Below are positions 17,355 to 26,728 of a DNA stretch of 64,000 bases, piece by piece. The first letter of the stretch is position 1; every line of letters begins with the position of its first letter. Both the position numbers and the translations under genes were made by a program. The notes under the pieces were generated by a model, which did no database searches, was not told where the DNA came from, and was given only the letters and a program-made list of their open reading frames with translations. Location: the NCBI RefSeq assembly GCF_006538885.1, contig NZ_BJLY01000003.1:434001-498000 (forward strand). The letters are read 5' to 3'. Source of the DNA: Gluconobacter roseus NBRC 3990. GTDB taxonomy: Bacteria > Pseudomonadota > Alphaproteobacteria > Acetobacterales > Acetobacteraceae.

Positions 17355-18305
17355 GTGCTTGCCAGTGCCCATCGCCTGATCCGCTTGACCATCACGCTCT
17401 GCATTCTCGTGGTGGCGGCTCTCGTGGTCGTCATTCTGTGGGATTACTACACGGCCTCTCCCTGGACCCGGAACGGACAGGTGCGTGCGCAGGTCGCCAA
17501 TATCGCGCCGCGCGTCTCGGGACAGATCCTCGAAGTGCGGGTGAAGGACAACCAGTTCGTCCACAAGGGGGACGTGCTGTATGTCATTGATCCGTTCGAC
17601 TTCAAGGTCGCGCTCGATACGGCCAAAGCGCGCGTTGCCGAGCGCAAGGCCGATCTGGAATTCCGTGTCGTTCAGGCTCAGTGGCGCAAGGCCATCCCTG
17701 GCACAGCCGTCTCGGTTGAGGAAAAGCGGCAGTATGAGGCCCTGTCCCAGCAAATGCAGGCCCAGTATGCCGCCGCGCAGGCTGCCGAGCGTCAGGCCGA
17801 GATCAATCTGGAGCGAACGGAAGTCCGCAGTTCCATCGACGGCATCGTGACCAACCTCATCATGCGTCCCGGTGACTTCGCAACGGCGGGCGTGGTCAAC
17901 ATCCACATCATCGACACCAGTTCCTACTGGGTGGACGGCTATTTCGAGGAAACCAAGGTTCATGACCTCGACGAAGGCGATCTCGTCCGCATGGATCTGA
18001 TGGGCTACCACGATCCGCTCTTCGGCCATGTCGAGAGCATCACCCGGGGTATCGCCAGCAACAACGCGCTGGTGAACAAGCAGGGTCTGCCGGAAGTGGA
18101 CCCGGTCTATACCTGGGTCCGTCTGGCGCAGCGTATCCCGGTCCGCGTGAAGATCGACAAGATCCCCGATGACCTGACGCTTGCCGCCGGCATGACGGCC
18201 ACCGTGACGGTCGTGTCAGAAGAGGGCAACCGCCGTCACCGCTCCACCCACGCCGCCTTCCAGCATTTCGGCGACGACGTCCGCCATCTGTTTGGGCACC
18301 GATAA
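17355..18305 (+). CDS. HlyD-type membrane-fusion protein (AaeA-like)
   Basis: Periplasmic adaptor that links the FUSC pump to an outer-membrane channel. The 316-residue product starts at GTG 17355. It has one N-terminal membrane anchor (LIRLTITLCILVVAALVVVILW), the lipoyl-like half ANIAPRVSGQILEVRVKDNQFVHKGDVLYVIDP, a short coiled-coil hairpin (about residues 90-160, Ala/Gln/Glu-rich) and the second lipoyl half VRSSIDGIVTNLIMRPGDFA. A beta-barrel domain with SYWVDGYFEETKV follows. It completes the three-gene efflux operon. No regulator or outer-membrane gene is adjacent. Confidence 0.92.
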   Translation: MLASAHRLIRLTITLCILVVAALVVVILWDYYTASPWTRNGQVRAQVANIAPRVSGQILEVRVKDNQFVHKGDVLYVIDPFDFKVALDTAKARVAERKADLEFRVVQAQWRKAIPGTAVSVEEKRQYEALSQQMQAQYAAAQAAERQAEINLERTEVRSSIDGIVTNLIMRPGDFATAGVVNIHIIDTSSYWVDGYFEETKVHDLDEGDLVRMDLMGYHDPLFGHVESITRGIASNNALVNKQGLPEVDPVYTWVRLAQRIPVRVKIDKIPDDLTLAAGMTATVTVVSEEGNRRHRSTHAAFQHFGDDVRHLFGHR

Positions 18306-18313
18306 TGATTTTG

Positions 18314-18399
18314 GAATAAAAGTTTTTGGGTTCCGCCTTTTTTCAAAAAGGCGAAGAGCTTCGAAGCTTTTTGAAAAAATTCACCAAAAACTTTTATTC
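18314..18399. repeat. Nested palindromic intergenic element
   Basis: A 16-base arm GAATAAAAGTTTTTGG (18314-18329) is matched perfectly by its reverse complement at 18384-18399. Inside it, TTTTTTCAAAAAG (18338-18350) is matched perfectly at 18367-18379. In the centre AGCTTCGAAGCT (18357-18368) is itself palindromic. The left half can also fold locally (CGCCTTTTT/AAAAAGGCG). It lies between converging transcription units and could terminate both. I recall similar T/A-rich palindromes scattered between genes of acetic acid bacteria; that is recall, not a search. Confidence 0.8.
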
Positions 18400-18411
18400 G
18401 TTGAGTTCTTT

Positions 18412-20523
18412 TCAGGCTTTGTCGATTGCCCAGATGGCGAAGGCCTGAACGAGGGCGACTTCTTCCAGTCTTTTGAAGCGGCCGGACGAACCGCCGTGCC
18501 CGGCTTCCATGTTGATGCGGCACAGGAACGGGCCGCCGGACGTCACTTCGCGCAGCTTGGCGATCCATTTTGCGGGCTCCCAGTAGGTCACGCGCGGATC
18601 GGACAAGCCACCCATCGCCAGAACCGGCGGGTACGCTTTGGACGCGATGTTGTCATAAGGCGAATAGCTGGCGATCAGATCATAGGCGGCGGGATCTTCC
18701 AGCGGATTGCCCCATTCCGGCCATTCCGGCGGCGTCAGCGGCAGGGAGACGTCGGACATGGTGTTGAGCATGTCCACGAACGGCACCTGCGCGGCGATGC
18801 CCGCGAAAAGCTCGGGCGCCATGTTCGTGATTGCTCCCATCAGCAGACCGCCAGCGGACCCGCCCTGTGCGACGATACGCCCCGCCGCGCCATAGCCTTC
18901 CGAGACAAGGTGTCGGGCGCAGGCGATGAAATCGATAAAGGTGTTGGGCTTCTTCGTCCCACGCCCGTCCAGAAACCAGTTCCAGCCCTTTTCGGACCCG
19001 CCACGCACATGGGCGATGGCATGGATCCAGCCCCGGTCCACCAGACTGAACACGGTCGTGGAGAAATCGGCGTCCATGGCGATGCCATAAGATCCGTATC
19101 CATACAGAAGCAGGGGTGCCGAACCGTCCAGAGCCTGCCCTTTGCGCATCAGGACTGTGATGGGAACCTGTGCTCCGTCCGGGGATGTTGCGAACAGGCG
19201 GCGTGTTTCGTAGCGGCTTGCATCATGGCCGGACGGGACTTCGCGGATCTTGCGCAGAACACGCTCGCCGCTCGCCATGTCGTAATCATACCAGTGCGCC
19301 GGATTGGTCGGTGACTGGTAGATGTAGCGCAGGATGGGGGCATCATATTCCAGCGTGCCCAGCATCGTCAGGTCATAGGCGGGCTCGTCCATGCCGATGG
19401 CTTTGGCCTGCGCGCGGATATCGCCTTCCGTGCCCTCGGGCACAACGAGAATATGGATGTTTCCGTCCCGCCGTTCGGCCCAGGCGAGATGCCCGCGCGA
19501 AGCGCTGGCCCCCAGCAGATAATGCCCTTCGCGGTACGGCACGAAGGGTTTCCAGTTCTCGCGCCCCGTTGCCGTGTCGGGTGTCTGCATGAACTGGAAG
19601 TCCACGGCCCCGCCCGCATTGGTCAGGATGATGAAGCGGTCGTTCCAGTGCGTCAGGGAATAGCGCTCGCCCCGCACCAGAGGGGCCGCCACGACGGGCA
19701 GGGCCGTGGGATCAGACGCCGGGATGAGCAGCGTCTCGTTGGTGTCATGGTCGCCGCGTTCGATGACGATCCACTTGCGGGATGCACTGACCCCGATGCT
19801 GAGAAAGAATCCCGGATCGGTCTCGTCAAAGACCAGAACATCCTCGCCCCCCGTCAGCGGACGGCGATAGATCTTGGACGGGCGGCCATTATCGTCCCGG
19901 TAGATCCAGAACAGCCACTGGCTGTCGGGCGAAATGGCGAAACTACCTGTCGTGCTCGCGACGGGCGGAGCGCAGAACGTGTGGGTTTCCAGATCTTCGA
20001 CCTGAATGCGATAGACTTCAGAGCCCTGAATGTCCTCCGCATAGACGAAATAGCGGTGATCGGGGGAATGGTCGGTCTGCGAGAGCGCGTAATAGTCGTG
20101 CTGCTTCGCCAGTGCATCAGCATCGAGCAGAACCTGTTCTGCGCCACCGCCGCGCGGTCGACGGGCTCGCAGGGGATGCTGGGCACCGTCCTCGAAGCGG
20201 ACATAATATTCCCATGGGCCATCCGGGACCGGCACCGAAGATTCTGCTGGCGGGATGCGACCGATCATTTCCTGAAGCAGCGTCTCGCGCAATGGCTCCA
20301 TGCCTGCCAGCACGGCCTCCGCATAGGCGTTCTCCGCTTTCAGATGCGTGGCGATGTCTTCGCGCAGGACGGACGGGTCTCGCAGGACCTGCTGCCAGTT
20401 CTCATCCTTCATCCAGGCATAGGAATCCGTGCGTATCCGGCCAAGCTGCGTCATCGTGATGGGATCGCGTCTGGCAACAGGCGGGATTGGAGCGGCGGAG
20501 GGGGCATCGGAAATCTGTGACAT
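18412..20523 (-). CDS. ptrB: Oligopeptidase B (S9 family serine peptidase)
   Basis: Cuts short peptides after Arg or Lys in the cytoplasm. The 703-residue protein has the N-terminal seven-bladed propeller region (about 70-410) and the C-terminal alpha/beta-hydrolase domain. The nucleophile Ser sits in IVAQGGSAGGLLMG. The stretch AAQVPFVDMLNTMSD and the catalytic His segment EAGHGGSSGRFK follow family order. YGYGSYGIAMD and WIHAIAHVRGGSEKG are further S9A marks. No signal peptide is seen. Length is typical for OpdB. It ends 12 bases from the palindromic element. Confidence 0.93.
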   Translation of the reverse strand: MSQISDAPSAAPIPPVARRDPITMTQLGRIRTDSYAWMKDENWQQVLRDPSVLREDIATHLKAENAYAEAVLAGMEPLRETLLQEMIGRIPPAESSVPVPDGPWEYYVRFEDGAQHPLRARRPRGGGAEQVLLDADALAKQHDYYALSQTDHSPDHRYFVYAEDIQGSEVYRIQVEDLETHTFCAPPVASTTGSFAISPDSQWLFWIYRDDNGRPSKIYRRPLTGGEDVLVFDETDPGFFLSIGVSASRKWIVIERGDHDTNETLLIPASDPTALPVVAAPLVRGERYSLTHWNDRFIILTNAGGAVDFQFMQTPDTATGRENWKPFVPYREGHYLLGASASRGHLAWAERRDGNIHILVVPEGTEGDIRAQAKAIGMDEPAYDLTMLGTLEYDAPILRYIYQSPTNPAHWYDYDMASGERVLRKIREVPSGHDASRYETRRLFATSPDGAQVPITVLMRKGQALDGSAPLLLYGYGSYGIAMDADFSTTVFSLVDRGWIHAIAHVRGGSEKGWNWFLDGRGTKKPNTFIDFIACARHLVSEGYGAAGRIVAQGGSAGGLLMGAITNMAPELFAGIAAQVPFVDMLNTMSDVSLPLTPPEWPEWGNPLEDPAAYDLIASYSPYDNIASKAYPPVLAMGGLSDPRVTYWEPAKWIAKLREVTSGGPFLCRINMEAGHGGSSGRFKRLEEVALVQAFAIWAIDKA

Positions 20524-20787
20524 GGGTGAACTGTGACGCAGAAACTGTGCCCATTCAATCCATGCGTTCTGGCAAACTCAGGTGAATATCCAGCCTGATA
20601 AAACGGAGATTTAGGAAAGTTCCCGCATGGCGGCCATGAGGAAAAAGAGAACGTTCCAAGAAACCGTTCGGAGCCTCATGTGTTACAAATGCAACGGAGC
20701 ATCCCAGGCGATGTTCCAGACCAGGTGAGTTCTGTTTCTTCTCTCATGACAGGAACAGATCGTCCTGTAGACAGAAAGAAGACTGCT

Positions 20788-21300
20788 ATGATTTCGAACA
20801 AGTATTTCGCTGTTCTTGCCGCTGCCGGTCTGTCCATTTCCGGTGCCGCATTTGCGCAGGGCGTTCCGCCGATCCCGCAGAGCAGCCCCGTCCCGACGAT
20901 TCCGGCTGGAACGCAGGCCACGCTGCCGTCCGCCAACCTTCAGGCCGTTGCCGGTGGCAAGAATGTCCTGACGGCTGCATCGCCGGGTACGCTGGGTGCT
21001 GACGGTCTGCCGTCCATCGAAAACGCCCAGGCTGGCAATGTTGCCGGGTTGACCTACTACTGTGTGCATCACAAGCTGGTGCTCGGTACGTCCCCGATCG
21101 TGGCGTCCCGGACGCTGTCTAAGCGCCCGGACGTACAGAACGACCAGTTCTACTCACTCGGCGGCAAGGGCTTGCTACAGACGGCTGGCGGCAACGTTTT
21201 TGACATCAGTACCCTACCCAAGGACAAGCGCGTCACGACGTGTAACGATCTGGTCAAGAAGGCCCAGTCTCTCGGTGATTCGGCTGTCGTTGGACACTGA
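20788..21300 (+). CDS. Exported DUF2501-like protein
   Basis: 170 residues. A signal peptide (ISNKYFAVLAAAGLSISGAAFA-QG) precedes a Pro-rich segment (VPPIPQSSPVPTIPAG). The C-terminal half follows the pattern I associate with DUF2501 (E. coli YjjA): GNVAGLTYYCVHHKLV, DVQNDQFYSLGGKGLL, and VTTCNDLVKKAQSLG with the second Cys. The role of the family is unknown. I take ATG 20788 because it begins the signal peptide; the frame is open to 20680. A strong terminator follows. Confidence 0.8.
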   Translation: MISNKYFAVLAAAGLSISGAAFAQGVPPIPQSSPVPTIPAGTQATLPSANLQAVAGGKNVLTAASPGTLGADGLPSIENAQAGNVAGLTYYCVHHKLVLGTSPIVASRTLSKRPDVQNDQFYSLGGKGLLQTAGGNVFDISTLPKDKRVTTCNDLVKKAQSLGDSAVVGH

Positions 21301-21334
21301 GATCTGACGGTTTTACGAGAAAGCAGTTCTCATG

Positions 21335-21369
21335 AAAAAAGCCCCGGCTTCTGGCCGGGGCTTTTTTTG
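21335..21369 (+). terminator. Rho-independent terminator
   Basis: AGCCCCGGC and GCCGGGGCT form a 9-bp GC-rich stem with a short TTCTG loop, flanked by A6 on the left and T7 on the right, 35 bases after the DUF2501-like gene. The A/T flanks make it usable in both directions, so it can also end the convergent opgH transcript. Confidence 0.9.
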
Positions 21370-21390
21370 TATAAAAAAGACTGAAAAGGC

Positions 21391-23577
21391 TCAACCTTTC
21401 AGCCGCTCCATGAGTTCGACACCTTCGGGACTACCGAGGACAGCGGCTTTTTCCTGACGGGACAGTCGTTCCAGAGCAGCCTGGAGCGATGGCGCCTCAC
21501 GCAGCTTCACGAGCCCGACCAGAAGATTGGCATCAATCGGGCTTCCCGGCCTACGGGGCGGGGGAAGGGCGCTCTCATGCGCCTGACGCAGCGCATGATC
21601 CTGACGCAGAGCGGCGAAAGCCTCTTCGGGCGGGGCATTCGGGGCATGGGCCGCCCGCTCGCGAGCAGCGTCATTGGCCATGGCGAGCTGAAGAATTGGC
21701 GGAGGAGCGGTCTCCTCCTCGATCAGCAGCAACCCGGCCCGACGCAGACCCAGGCCGACATCCCGGCTTGCCGTCAGCGCTGCCAATGGAATAGCCAGAA
21801 CCAGTCCGAGGAGCACGGGCGTCATCCACAGGAACAGAGCCTGCGAGACCGACCAGGCTGCGATGGCCAGAAGTAGCCCGAACACCGTATAGATCCAGTA
21901 GCCGTGCGCGACTTCCTTCAGCGAAACGCGTCCGTCTTCACGGTTCTGGGCGTTCCAGCCGGAATCACGCCCCAGCAGGATCGAAATCACTCCGGACGTC
22001 TGGATCAACATGGCGATCGGCGCGATCAGTCCCCCGATCAGCGTTTCCAGAACGATCGAAACTGCCAGTCGGAACACGCCGCCTGAGCCACGCAGGGCCG
22101 CGCGGTCGAACATCATGGCGATGAACGCCAGCGCCTTCGGTGCCAGCAGGATGCCCATTGTCCCGATGAAGACGAGCTTTGCCTGAACCGGATCGACACG
22201 TGGCCAGTGTGGGTAAAGCGTCGGTTTCGAGCCGAAATATTCGGGATGGTAGAAGTGGGACTGGAGCGAAATCAGAATGCCGAACAGCAGGAACAGCAGC
22301 CACAGCGGCGACATGACATAAGAGCCAATACCCGTCAGCATATGGACGCGACTGACCCAGTGCATGCCCTTCGTGCCAAGGATCTTGCTGTGCTGCAGGT
22401 TGCCCTGACACCAGCGACGGTCACGGATGGCGACATCGGTCAGGGACGGGGGGCTCTCCTCGTAGGACCCGAACAGACCCGGCACCATGTGAATGGCCCA
22501 GCCGCCACGGCGCATGAGCGCGGCTTCCACGAAATCATGGCTCAGGATGTGGCCACCGAACGGTGCACGGCCCTTCAGATGCGGCAGACCAGCCTGTTCG
22601 GCGAAAGCCTGCGTGCGGATGACGGCGTTATGGCCCCAGTAATTGCCTTCCGAACCATGCCACCAGGCAATACCATGCGCGATCAGCGGTCCATAGACGC
22701 GCCCTGCGAACTGCTGCATCCGGGCGAAAAGCGTGCGACCACCCACAATGACCGGCAGGGTCTGGATCAGACCTACACCGTCATGCTGCTCCATGGCCGC
22801 CGTGATGCGCACGATCAGGCTGCCATCCATGACACTGTCGGCATCAAGCGTCAGCATCTGCTGATAGGACGAGCCGAACCGCGTCACCCAGTCGCCAAGA
22901 TTGCCGGCCTTGCGGTCGACGTTCTTGTGACGGCGACGGTAGAAGACCCGCTTTTCGCCATTCGTGGCTTTCCGGAACTCCAGAAATGCCCGCTCTTCCT
23001 GCACCCAGACATCCGGATTGGTCGTGTCGGACAGGATGAAGAAATCGAAAGCGTCGATCTGTCCCGTGGTCAGAATGCTGTCATGAATGGCGCGCAGACC
23101 GGCGAGAACCCGCGTCGGGTCCTCATTATAGGTCGGCATCAGGACGGCTGTGCGGTTTTTCAGTTCCGGCAGCGGCCCGGTCCGGTGAATGCCCAGTCCC
23201 AGACCGCCCCGTAGCATCAGCGAGAAGAAGCCGCCGAGACAGGACATGAAAGACAGGGCGATCCAGAAGGCGAGAATGGCGAACAGAATCAGGATGATGA
23301 CGCCGAGTGCCGAGACACCCAGCGAGTTGAAGACCTGATTGATCCTGTAGATGCCATATCCCGTCAGCAGCAGCGCGCCACCGAACACGAACAGACGGCG
23401 CATCCACAGGAAAGACGGCGTTGTGGCCAGGGTGCGGAAAGGTCTGCCATGACGGTCCGGCTGCTGGCGAAGGTTCTGCACCTTCATTTCCAGCGGCGCC
23501 TCGGGCGGCAGGAACGGAGCGGAGGCCGGATCAGCGGATGGGGGAAACTCGGTCACGGCGTCCAACGGTACATCCAT
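21391..23577 (-). CDS. opgH: Osmoregulated periplasmic glucan glucosyltransferase
   Basis: Inner-membrane GT2 enzyme that polymerises glucose from UDP-glucose into the glucan backbone and exports it. The 728-residue product has an N-terminal membrane pair (about 65-120). The cytoplasmic GT2 domain shows VLMPTYNEDPTRVLAGL, QMLTLDADSVMDG (metal-binding DxD region), GHNAVIRTQAF and RDRRWCQGNLQHSK (QxxRW-type). Further C-terminal membrane helices follow at about 415-620. Its ATG overlaps the upstream glucan gene by 25 bp. It is somewhat shorter than the E. coli enzyme, mainly at the N-terminus. Confidence 0.95.
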   Translation of the reverse strand: MDVPLDAVTEFPPSADPASAPFLPPEAPLEMKVQNLRQQPDRHGRPFRTLATTPSFLWMRRLFVFGGALLLTGYGIYRINQVFNSLGVSALGVIILILFAILAFWIALSFMSCLGGFFSLMLRGGLGLGIHRTGPLPELKNRTAVLMPTYNEDPTRVLAGLRAIHDSILTTGQIDAFDFFILSDTTNPDVWVQEERAFLEFRKATNGEKRVFYRRRHKNVDRKAGNLGDWVTRFGSSYQQMLTLDADSVMDGSLIVRITAAMEQHDGVGLIQTLPVIVGGRTLFARMQQFAGRVYGPLIAHGIAWWHGSEGNYWGHNAVIRTQAFAEQAGLPHLKGRAPFGGHILSHDFVEAALMRRGGWAIHMVPGLFGSYEESPPSLTDVAIRDRRWCQGNLQHSKILGTKGMHWVSRVHMLTGIGSYVMSPLWLLFLLFGILISLQSHFYHPEYFGSKPTLYPHWPRVDPVQAKLVFIGTMGILLAPKALAFIAMMFDRAALRGSGGVFRLAVSIVLETLIGGLIAPIAMLIQTSGVISILLGRDSGWNAQNREDGRVSLKEVAHGYWIYTVFGLLLAIAAWSVSQALFLWMTPVLLGLVLAIPLAALTASRDVGLGLRRAGLLLIEEETAPPPILQLAMANDAARERAAHAPNAPPEEAFAALRQDHALRQAHESALPPPRRPGSPIDANLLVGLVKLREAPSLQAALERLSRQEKAAVLGSPEGVELMERLKG

Positions 23578-25106
23578 TTCTCTGAGATCGGACCCTGATC
23601 ACCGGCGAGCTGAGCCTGCAGTTCACACATCTTCGCATCACCTGGGACGAATTCGAAGGTCGTGCGCCAGCCTTGGATTTCAGGGTTCGGCTCGACCACG
23701 ACGTTGCGGATCGTACCGGGAGCAGCCTGCGAAATCAGGTGGAAGTTCGCGCCCTGCGGCACATTCTGGAACGGCGCGCCCGTGAAATCGATTGCGAAGA
23801 ACCGTGCATCTGGATGGTCGGTAGCGCCGCCAATCCGGGTTGCGGCAACGCGGGCCAGCTGCGTCGGCCAGGGCGTGTCCCAGCCCCAGTACATCCGGTA
23901 GATGTAGCTGTACTCCTGTCCGCCCTTCATGGGCTGCCGCGGACGCCAGAAGGAGACGATGTTGTCGTTCACTTCATTCGGCGTTGGGATTTCCACGAGA
24001 TCAACGGCACCATCGCCCCAGTTGCCGATGGGCTCGATCCACAGCGACGGGCGCTTCTGGTAGTTGAGTGCCAGATCCTCGTAATCATGGAAGGAGCGCT
24101 TGCGCTGCATCAGGCCGAAACCATGCGGGCTGCTGTCCTCGAAGGCTGAGAACTGGAGATCGGTCGGGTTGATGAGCGGTCGATAAAGCTGCTGTCCCGC
24201 CCCCGTCCAGATCTGGAGCGCCTCGCTGTCATGTGCGGCCGGGCGCCAGTCATCGACGTGGTTGCGCTCGTTGGCGTCGAAATAGAACATGCCCGTGAGC
24301 GGTGCGATGCCGGATTCCGTAATGTCCGTGCGCGGGAACAGCGAGGACTGCACGTCGAAGACGGTTGTATCGCCGGGGCGGATGGTGAAGCGGAATGCAC
24401 CGGTCAGGGAAGGGCTGTCGAGCAGCGCGTGAATGACGATGGACTCTACGCCCGGCTCCGGCTTCTCCAGCCAGAATTCCCGGAACAGCGCGAATTCTTC
24501 GCCTTTGGGATTGCCGGTGCCGTCCGCAAACGCGCGGGCAGACAGACCGTAATTCTGGCCTTTGGCCACGGCGCGGAAATAGGATGCACCAAGGAAGACA
24601 GCACATTCTTCCATGACGCCGGGCGTGTTGATCGCATAGCGCAGACGCAGGCCCGAGAAACCGAGATCGTCCGTGACGCGCAGGACGGGATTGGAATAGG
24701 TGAAGACGTCGGGGTCGTAGGGAATGGGTGTCGACTGCCCGGCAACGACCTCGTTCATGCCGATCCGCGGCTTGTAGAGAAATCCGCGCGGGAAGAATTC
24801 CACGTCGAACGCCAGGTTCTGACCGTGCCACAGGGCCTTTTCGGGATTGAAGGCAATGCTGCGGAACTGATCGAAATCCATGTTCGCAATGGCATTGGGG
24901 AGCGTCGGAGACGGCGGGGAGTAGGGCTTCTTCGACAGACGCTGCGCCAGAATCCGGACCGTACCGTCATCAAAGGGTGTTGGCTGTGGCGCAGTCGTGC
25001 CGGATGTAGGTGTAGCTGTGGACTGGGCATGGGCCATACGGCTGGCTGTTCCCAGAAGGGTCAGTCCGGCCCCAAGCTTGACCAGATCACGGCGCAGGAT
25101 ACTCAT
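23553..25106 (-). CDS. opgD: Periplasmic glucan biosynthesis protein, OpgG/OpgD family with a Tat signal
   Basis: Acts in the periplasm on the glucan made by OpgH. The 517-residue product begins MSILRRDLVKLGAGLTLLG, a twin-arginine signal ending near AHAQS. This favours OpgD over OpgG, since OpgD is the Tat-exported paralogue in E. coli. Family stretches include FDQFRSIAFNPEKALWHGQNLAFDVEFF, GFSGLRLRYAIN, YFRAVAKGQNYGLSARAFA, GFGLMQRKRSFHDYEDL and YSYIYRMYWGWDTP. ATG 25106 matches the Tat signal; the frame is open to 25223. It is the first gene of the pair and overlaps opgH. Confidence 0.88.
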   Translation of the reverse strand: MSILRRDLVKLGAGLTLLGTASRMAHAQSTATPTSGTTAPQPTPFDDGTVRILAQRLSKKPYSPPSPTLPNAIANMDFDQFRSIAFNPEKALWHGQNLAFDVEFFPRGFLYKPRIGMNEVVAGQSTPIPYDPDVFTYSNPVLRVTDDLGFSGLRLRYAINTPGVMEECAVFLGASYFRAVAKGQNYGLSARAFADGTGNPKGEEFALFREFWLEKPEPGVESIVIHALLDSPSLTGAFRFTIRPGDTTVFDVQSSLFPRTDITESGIAPLTGMFYFDANERNHVDDWRPAAHDSEALQIWTGAGQQLYRPLINPTDLQFSAFEDSSPHGFGLMQRKRSFHDYEDLALNYQKRPSLWIEPIGNWGDGAVDLVEIPTPNEVNDNIVSFWRPRQPMKGGQEYSYIYRMYWGWDTPWPTQLARVAATRIGGATDHPDARFFAIDFTGAPFQNVPQGANFHLISQAAPGTIRNVVVEPNPEIQGWRTTFEFVPGDAKMCELQAQLAGDQGPISEKWMYRWTP

Positions 25107-25268
25107 ACTTTTCCCAATATCCCAGTTTCTGTCGGCATCTCCGCAGCGAAGTCCGATCTTCCAGCGATACGCCGGAAGCTTTTCGTTGCGAAGTGCCCTT
25201 CTATGACGAGGATGCCATTTCACAAGGGCTGGCGCGGCCTTTTTATGGCACGGGCTCTTAATGACACA

Positions 25269-25919
25269 TTATTGTGAAATCTGTTGCTGCAAGACATCAA
25301 GTAACGGAACGTTACCAGCCAATTCGGCTACAGATGTTTCCGTTACCGCGTCAAGCTGCGGAACCCTGAACAGGATGTGGGTTTTGCCAAAGCGCGTAAT
25401 ATCGCGTTCGTTACCCGGATTGGGTGGCCCGACCGGCACGACACCCAGTACCGGAATGGCTCGTCGCCGCAGCGCTTCAAGGCTCAGGAGCGTGTGATTG
25501 ATCGTTCCCAGTCCGCTGCGCGTGACCAGCACGACCGGCAGGCTCAGGCTTTCGATCAGGTCCACGATCATCATGTCCTCACGCATCGGCACCATCAGTC
25601 CGCCCGCGCCTTCCACGACAGGTGGTCCCTGCACCTGCGGCAGGACGAGCCGTCCGGGATTGACCGTTACGTTTTCCAGATCTCCTGCTGCTAGTGGAGC
25701 AAGCGGGGCCTGAAATGCATAGGCAGGGGGGATGATCCGCGCAGGAGACAACCCGGCAAGGTCCCGGACGGTGGGCGTATCGCCTTCCTCATCAGCAAGA
25801 CCGGTCTGAAGCGGTTTCCAGTAGGTGGCGTTCCAGGCACGGCACAGAATGGCGCTGACCAGCGTCTTGCCGATCCCGGTATCCGTTCCCGTGACGAAAA
25901 CCCCGCGTTGAAAATTCAT
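25269..25919 (-). CDS. bioD: Dethiobiotin synthetase
   Basis: ATP-dependent carboxylation and ring closure of diaminopelargonate to dethiobiotin. The 216-residue protein has the P-loop VTGTDTGIGKTLVSAI at the N-terminus, YWKPLQTG, VVEGAGGLMVPM (the GAGG motif) and LVTRSGLGTINHTLLSLEAL. Length is normal. It is the last gene of the biotin operon and overlaps the bioC stop by 4 bp. Confidence 0.96.
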   Translation of the reverse strand: MNFQRGVFVTGTDTGIGKTLVSAILCRAWNATYWKPLQTGLADEEGDTPTVRDLAGLSPARIIPPAYAFQAPLAPLAAGDLENVTVNPGRLVLPQVQGPPVVEGAGGLMVPMREDMMIVDLIESLSLPVVLVTRSGLGTINHTLLSLEALRRRAIPVLGVVPVGPPNPGNERDITRFGKTHILFRVPQLDAVTETSVAELAGNVPLLDVLQQQISQ

Positions 25920-26728
25920 GGCTCTGTCCTTTCCGTTTTCACGCCGGATTTCACGAATGTCCCGATGCCGATCTGATAGGTCACGCTGGAATGCGTACGG
26001 TCAAAATGCCGCATGGCTCGGCGCAGGGCCGCGGTGCTGGCGGGCGTACTGCCAGCGCGCGGAACTGACGCTCCGATCTGCCGCAGGCCCCGCAGGAAGT
26101 CCCGCGCACTGCCGACGGGATCATGCAGCGTCAGCACCTCCCATGTTCCTGCGCCGCCCGCCGGCCACTCGGTTTGCACTGTCTGCGCGGACGGATAATC
26201 TGGCACCCCACAGGGCGCGCCTTCCGCCAGACAGGCCTGTTTCCATTCGTCCAGACTGCCCTGCAGCAGCGTCGTGACCATTAGACGCCCTTGCGGCGCC
26301 AGCATGTCGCAGAGCCGCCGCAAGCCGTCGCTCCGGTTCGAGAACCATTGCAGACACAGGCTGGAGGCAATCAGATCGAACGGTCCGGAGATATCCGGAT
26401 GTTCCGCGTCCATGACGTGAAAGCGAATGGCCTCATCCGAAAGCCGCTGACGTGCCCGCGTGAGCATGCCGGGCGCTAGATCGGTCGCCAGCAGGCTGGC
26501 CTGCGGAAAATGATCCGCCATCTGCGCCGTCAGGAAACCGGTGCCGCAGCCGAATTCCAGAATGGACGTGGGGGCATTGTCAGTCATGGTGGCCTGGATG
26601 CGGTCCATCAGAGCTGTGGCGCAACGGCGCTGGATATGGGCAGCCGCGTCATAGTCCTCCGCCGCGTCAAATCGCGCAACGATGCTGTTCCGGCGCAGGG
26701 TGTTTTCGGAAGTCTCAGCGCGGGTCAT
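25916..26728 (-). CDS. bioC: Malonyl-ACP O-methyltransferase
   Basis: SAM-dependent methylation of malonyl-ACP, which lets fatty acid synthesis build the pimeloyl chain of biotin. The 270-residue protein starts NTLRRNSIVARFDAAEDYDAAAHIQ. Motif I is ILEFGCGTGFLTAQM around residue 60, and LLATDLAPGMLTRAR and FDLIASSLCLQWF follow, all in the BioC pattern. ATG 26728 is chosen because the conserved N-terminus begins there; upstream residues to 26848 are unlike the family. It overlaps the end of the upstream esterase by 14 bp. Confidence 0.92.
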   Translation of the reverse strand: MTRAETSENTLRRNSIVARFDAAEDYDAAAHIQRRCATALMDRIQATMTDNAPTSILEFGCGTGFLTAQMADHFPQASLLATDLAPGMLTRARQRLSDEAIRFHVMDAEHPDISGPFDLIASSLCLQWFSNRSDGLRRLCDMLAPQGRLMVTTLLQGSLDEWKQACLAEGAPCGVPDYPSAQTVQTEWPAGGAGTWEVLTLHDPVGSARDFLRGLRQIGASVPRAGSTPASTAALRRAMRHFDRTHSSVTYQIGIGTFVKSGVKTERTEP

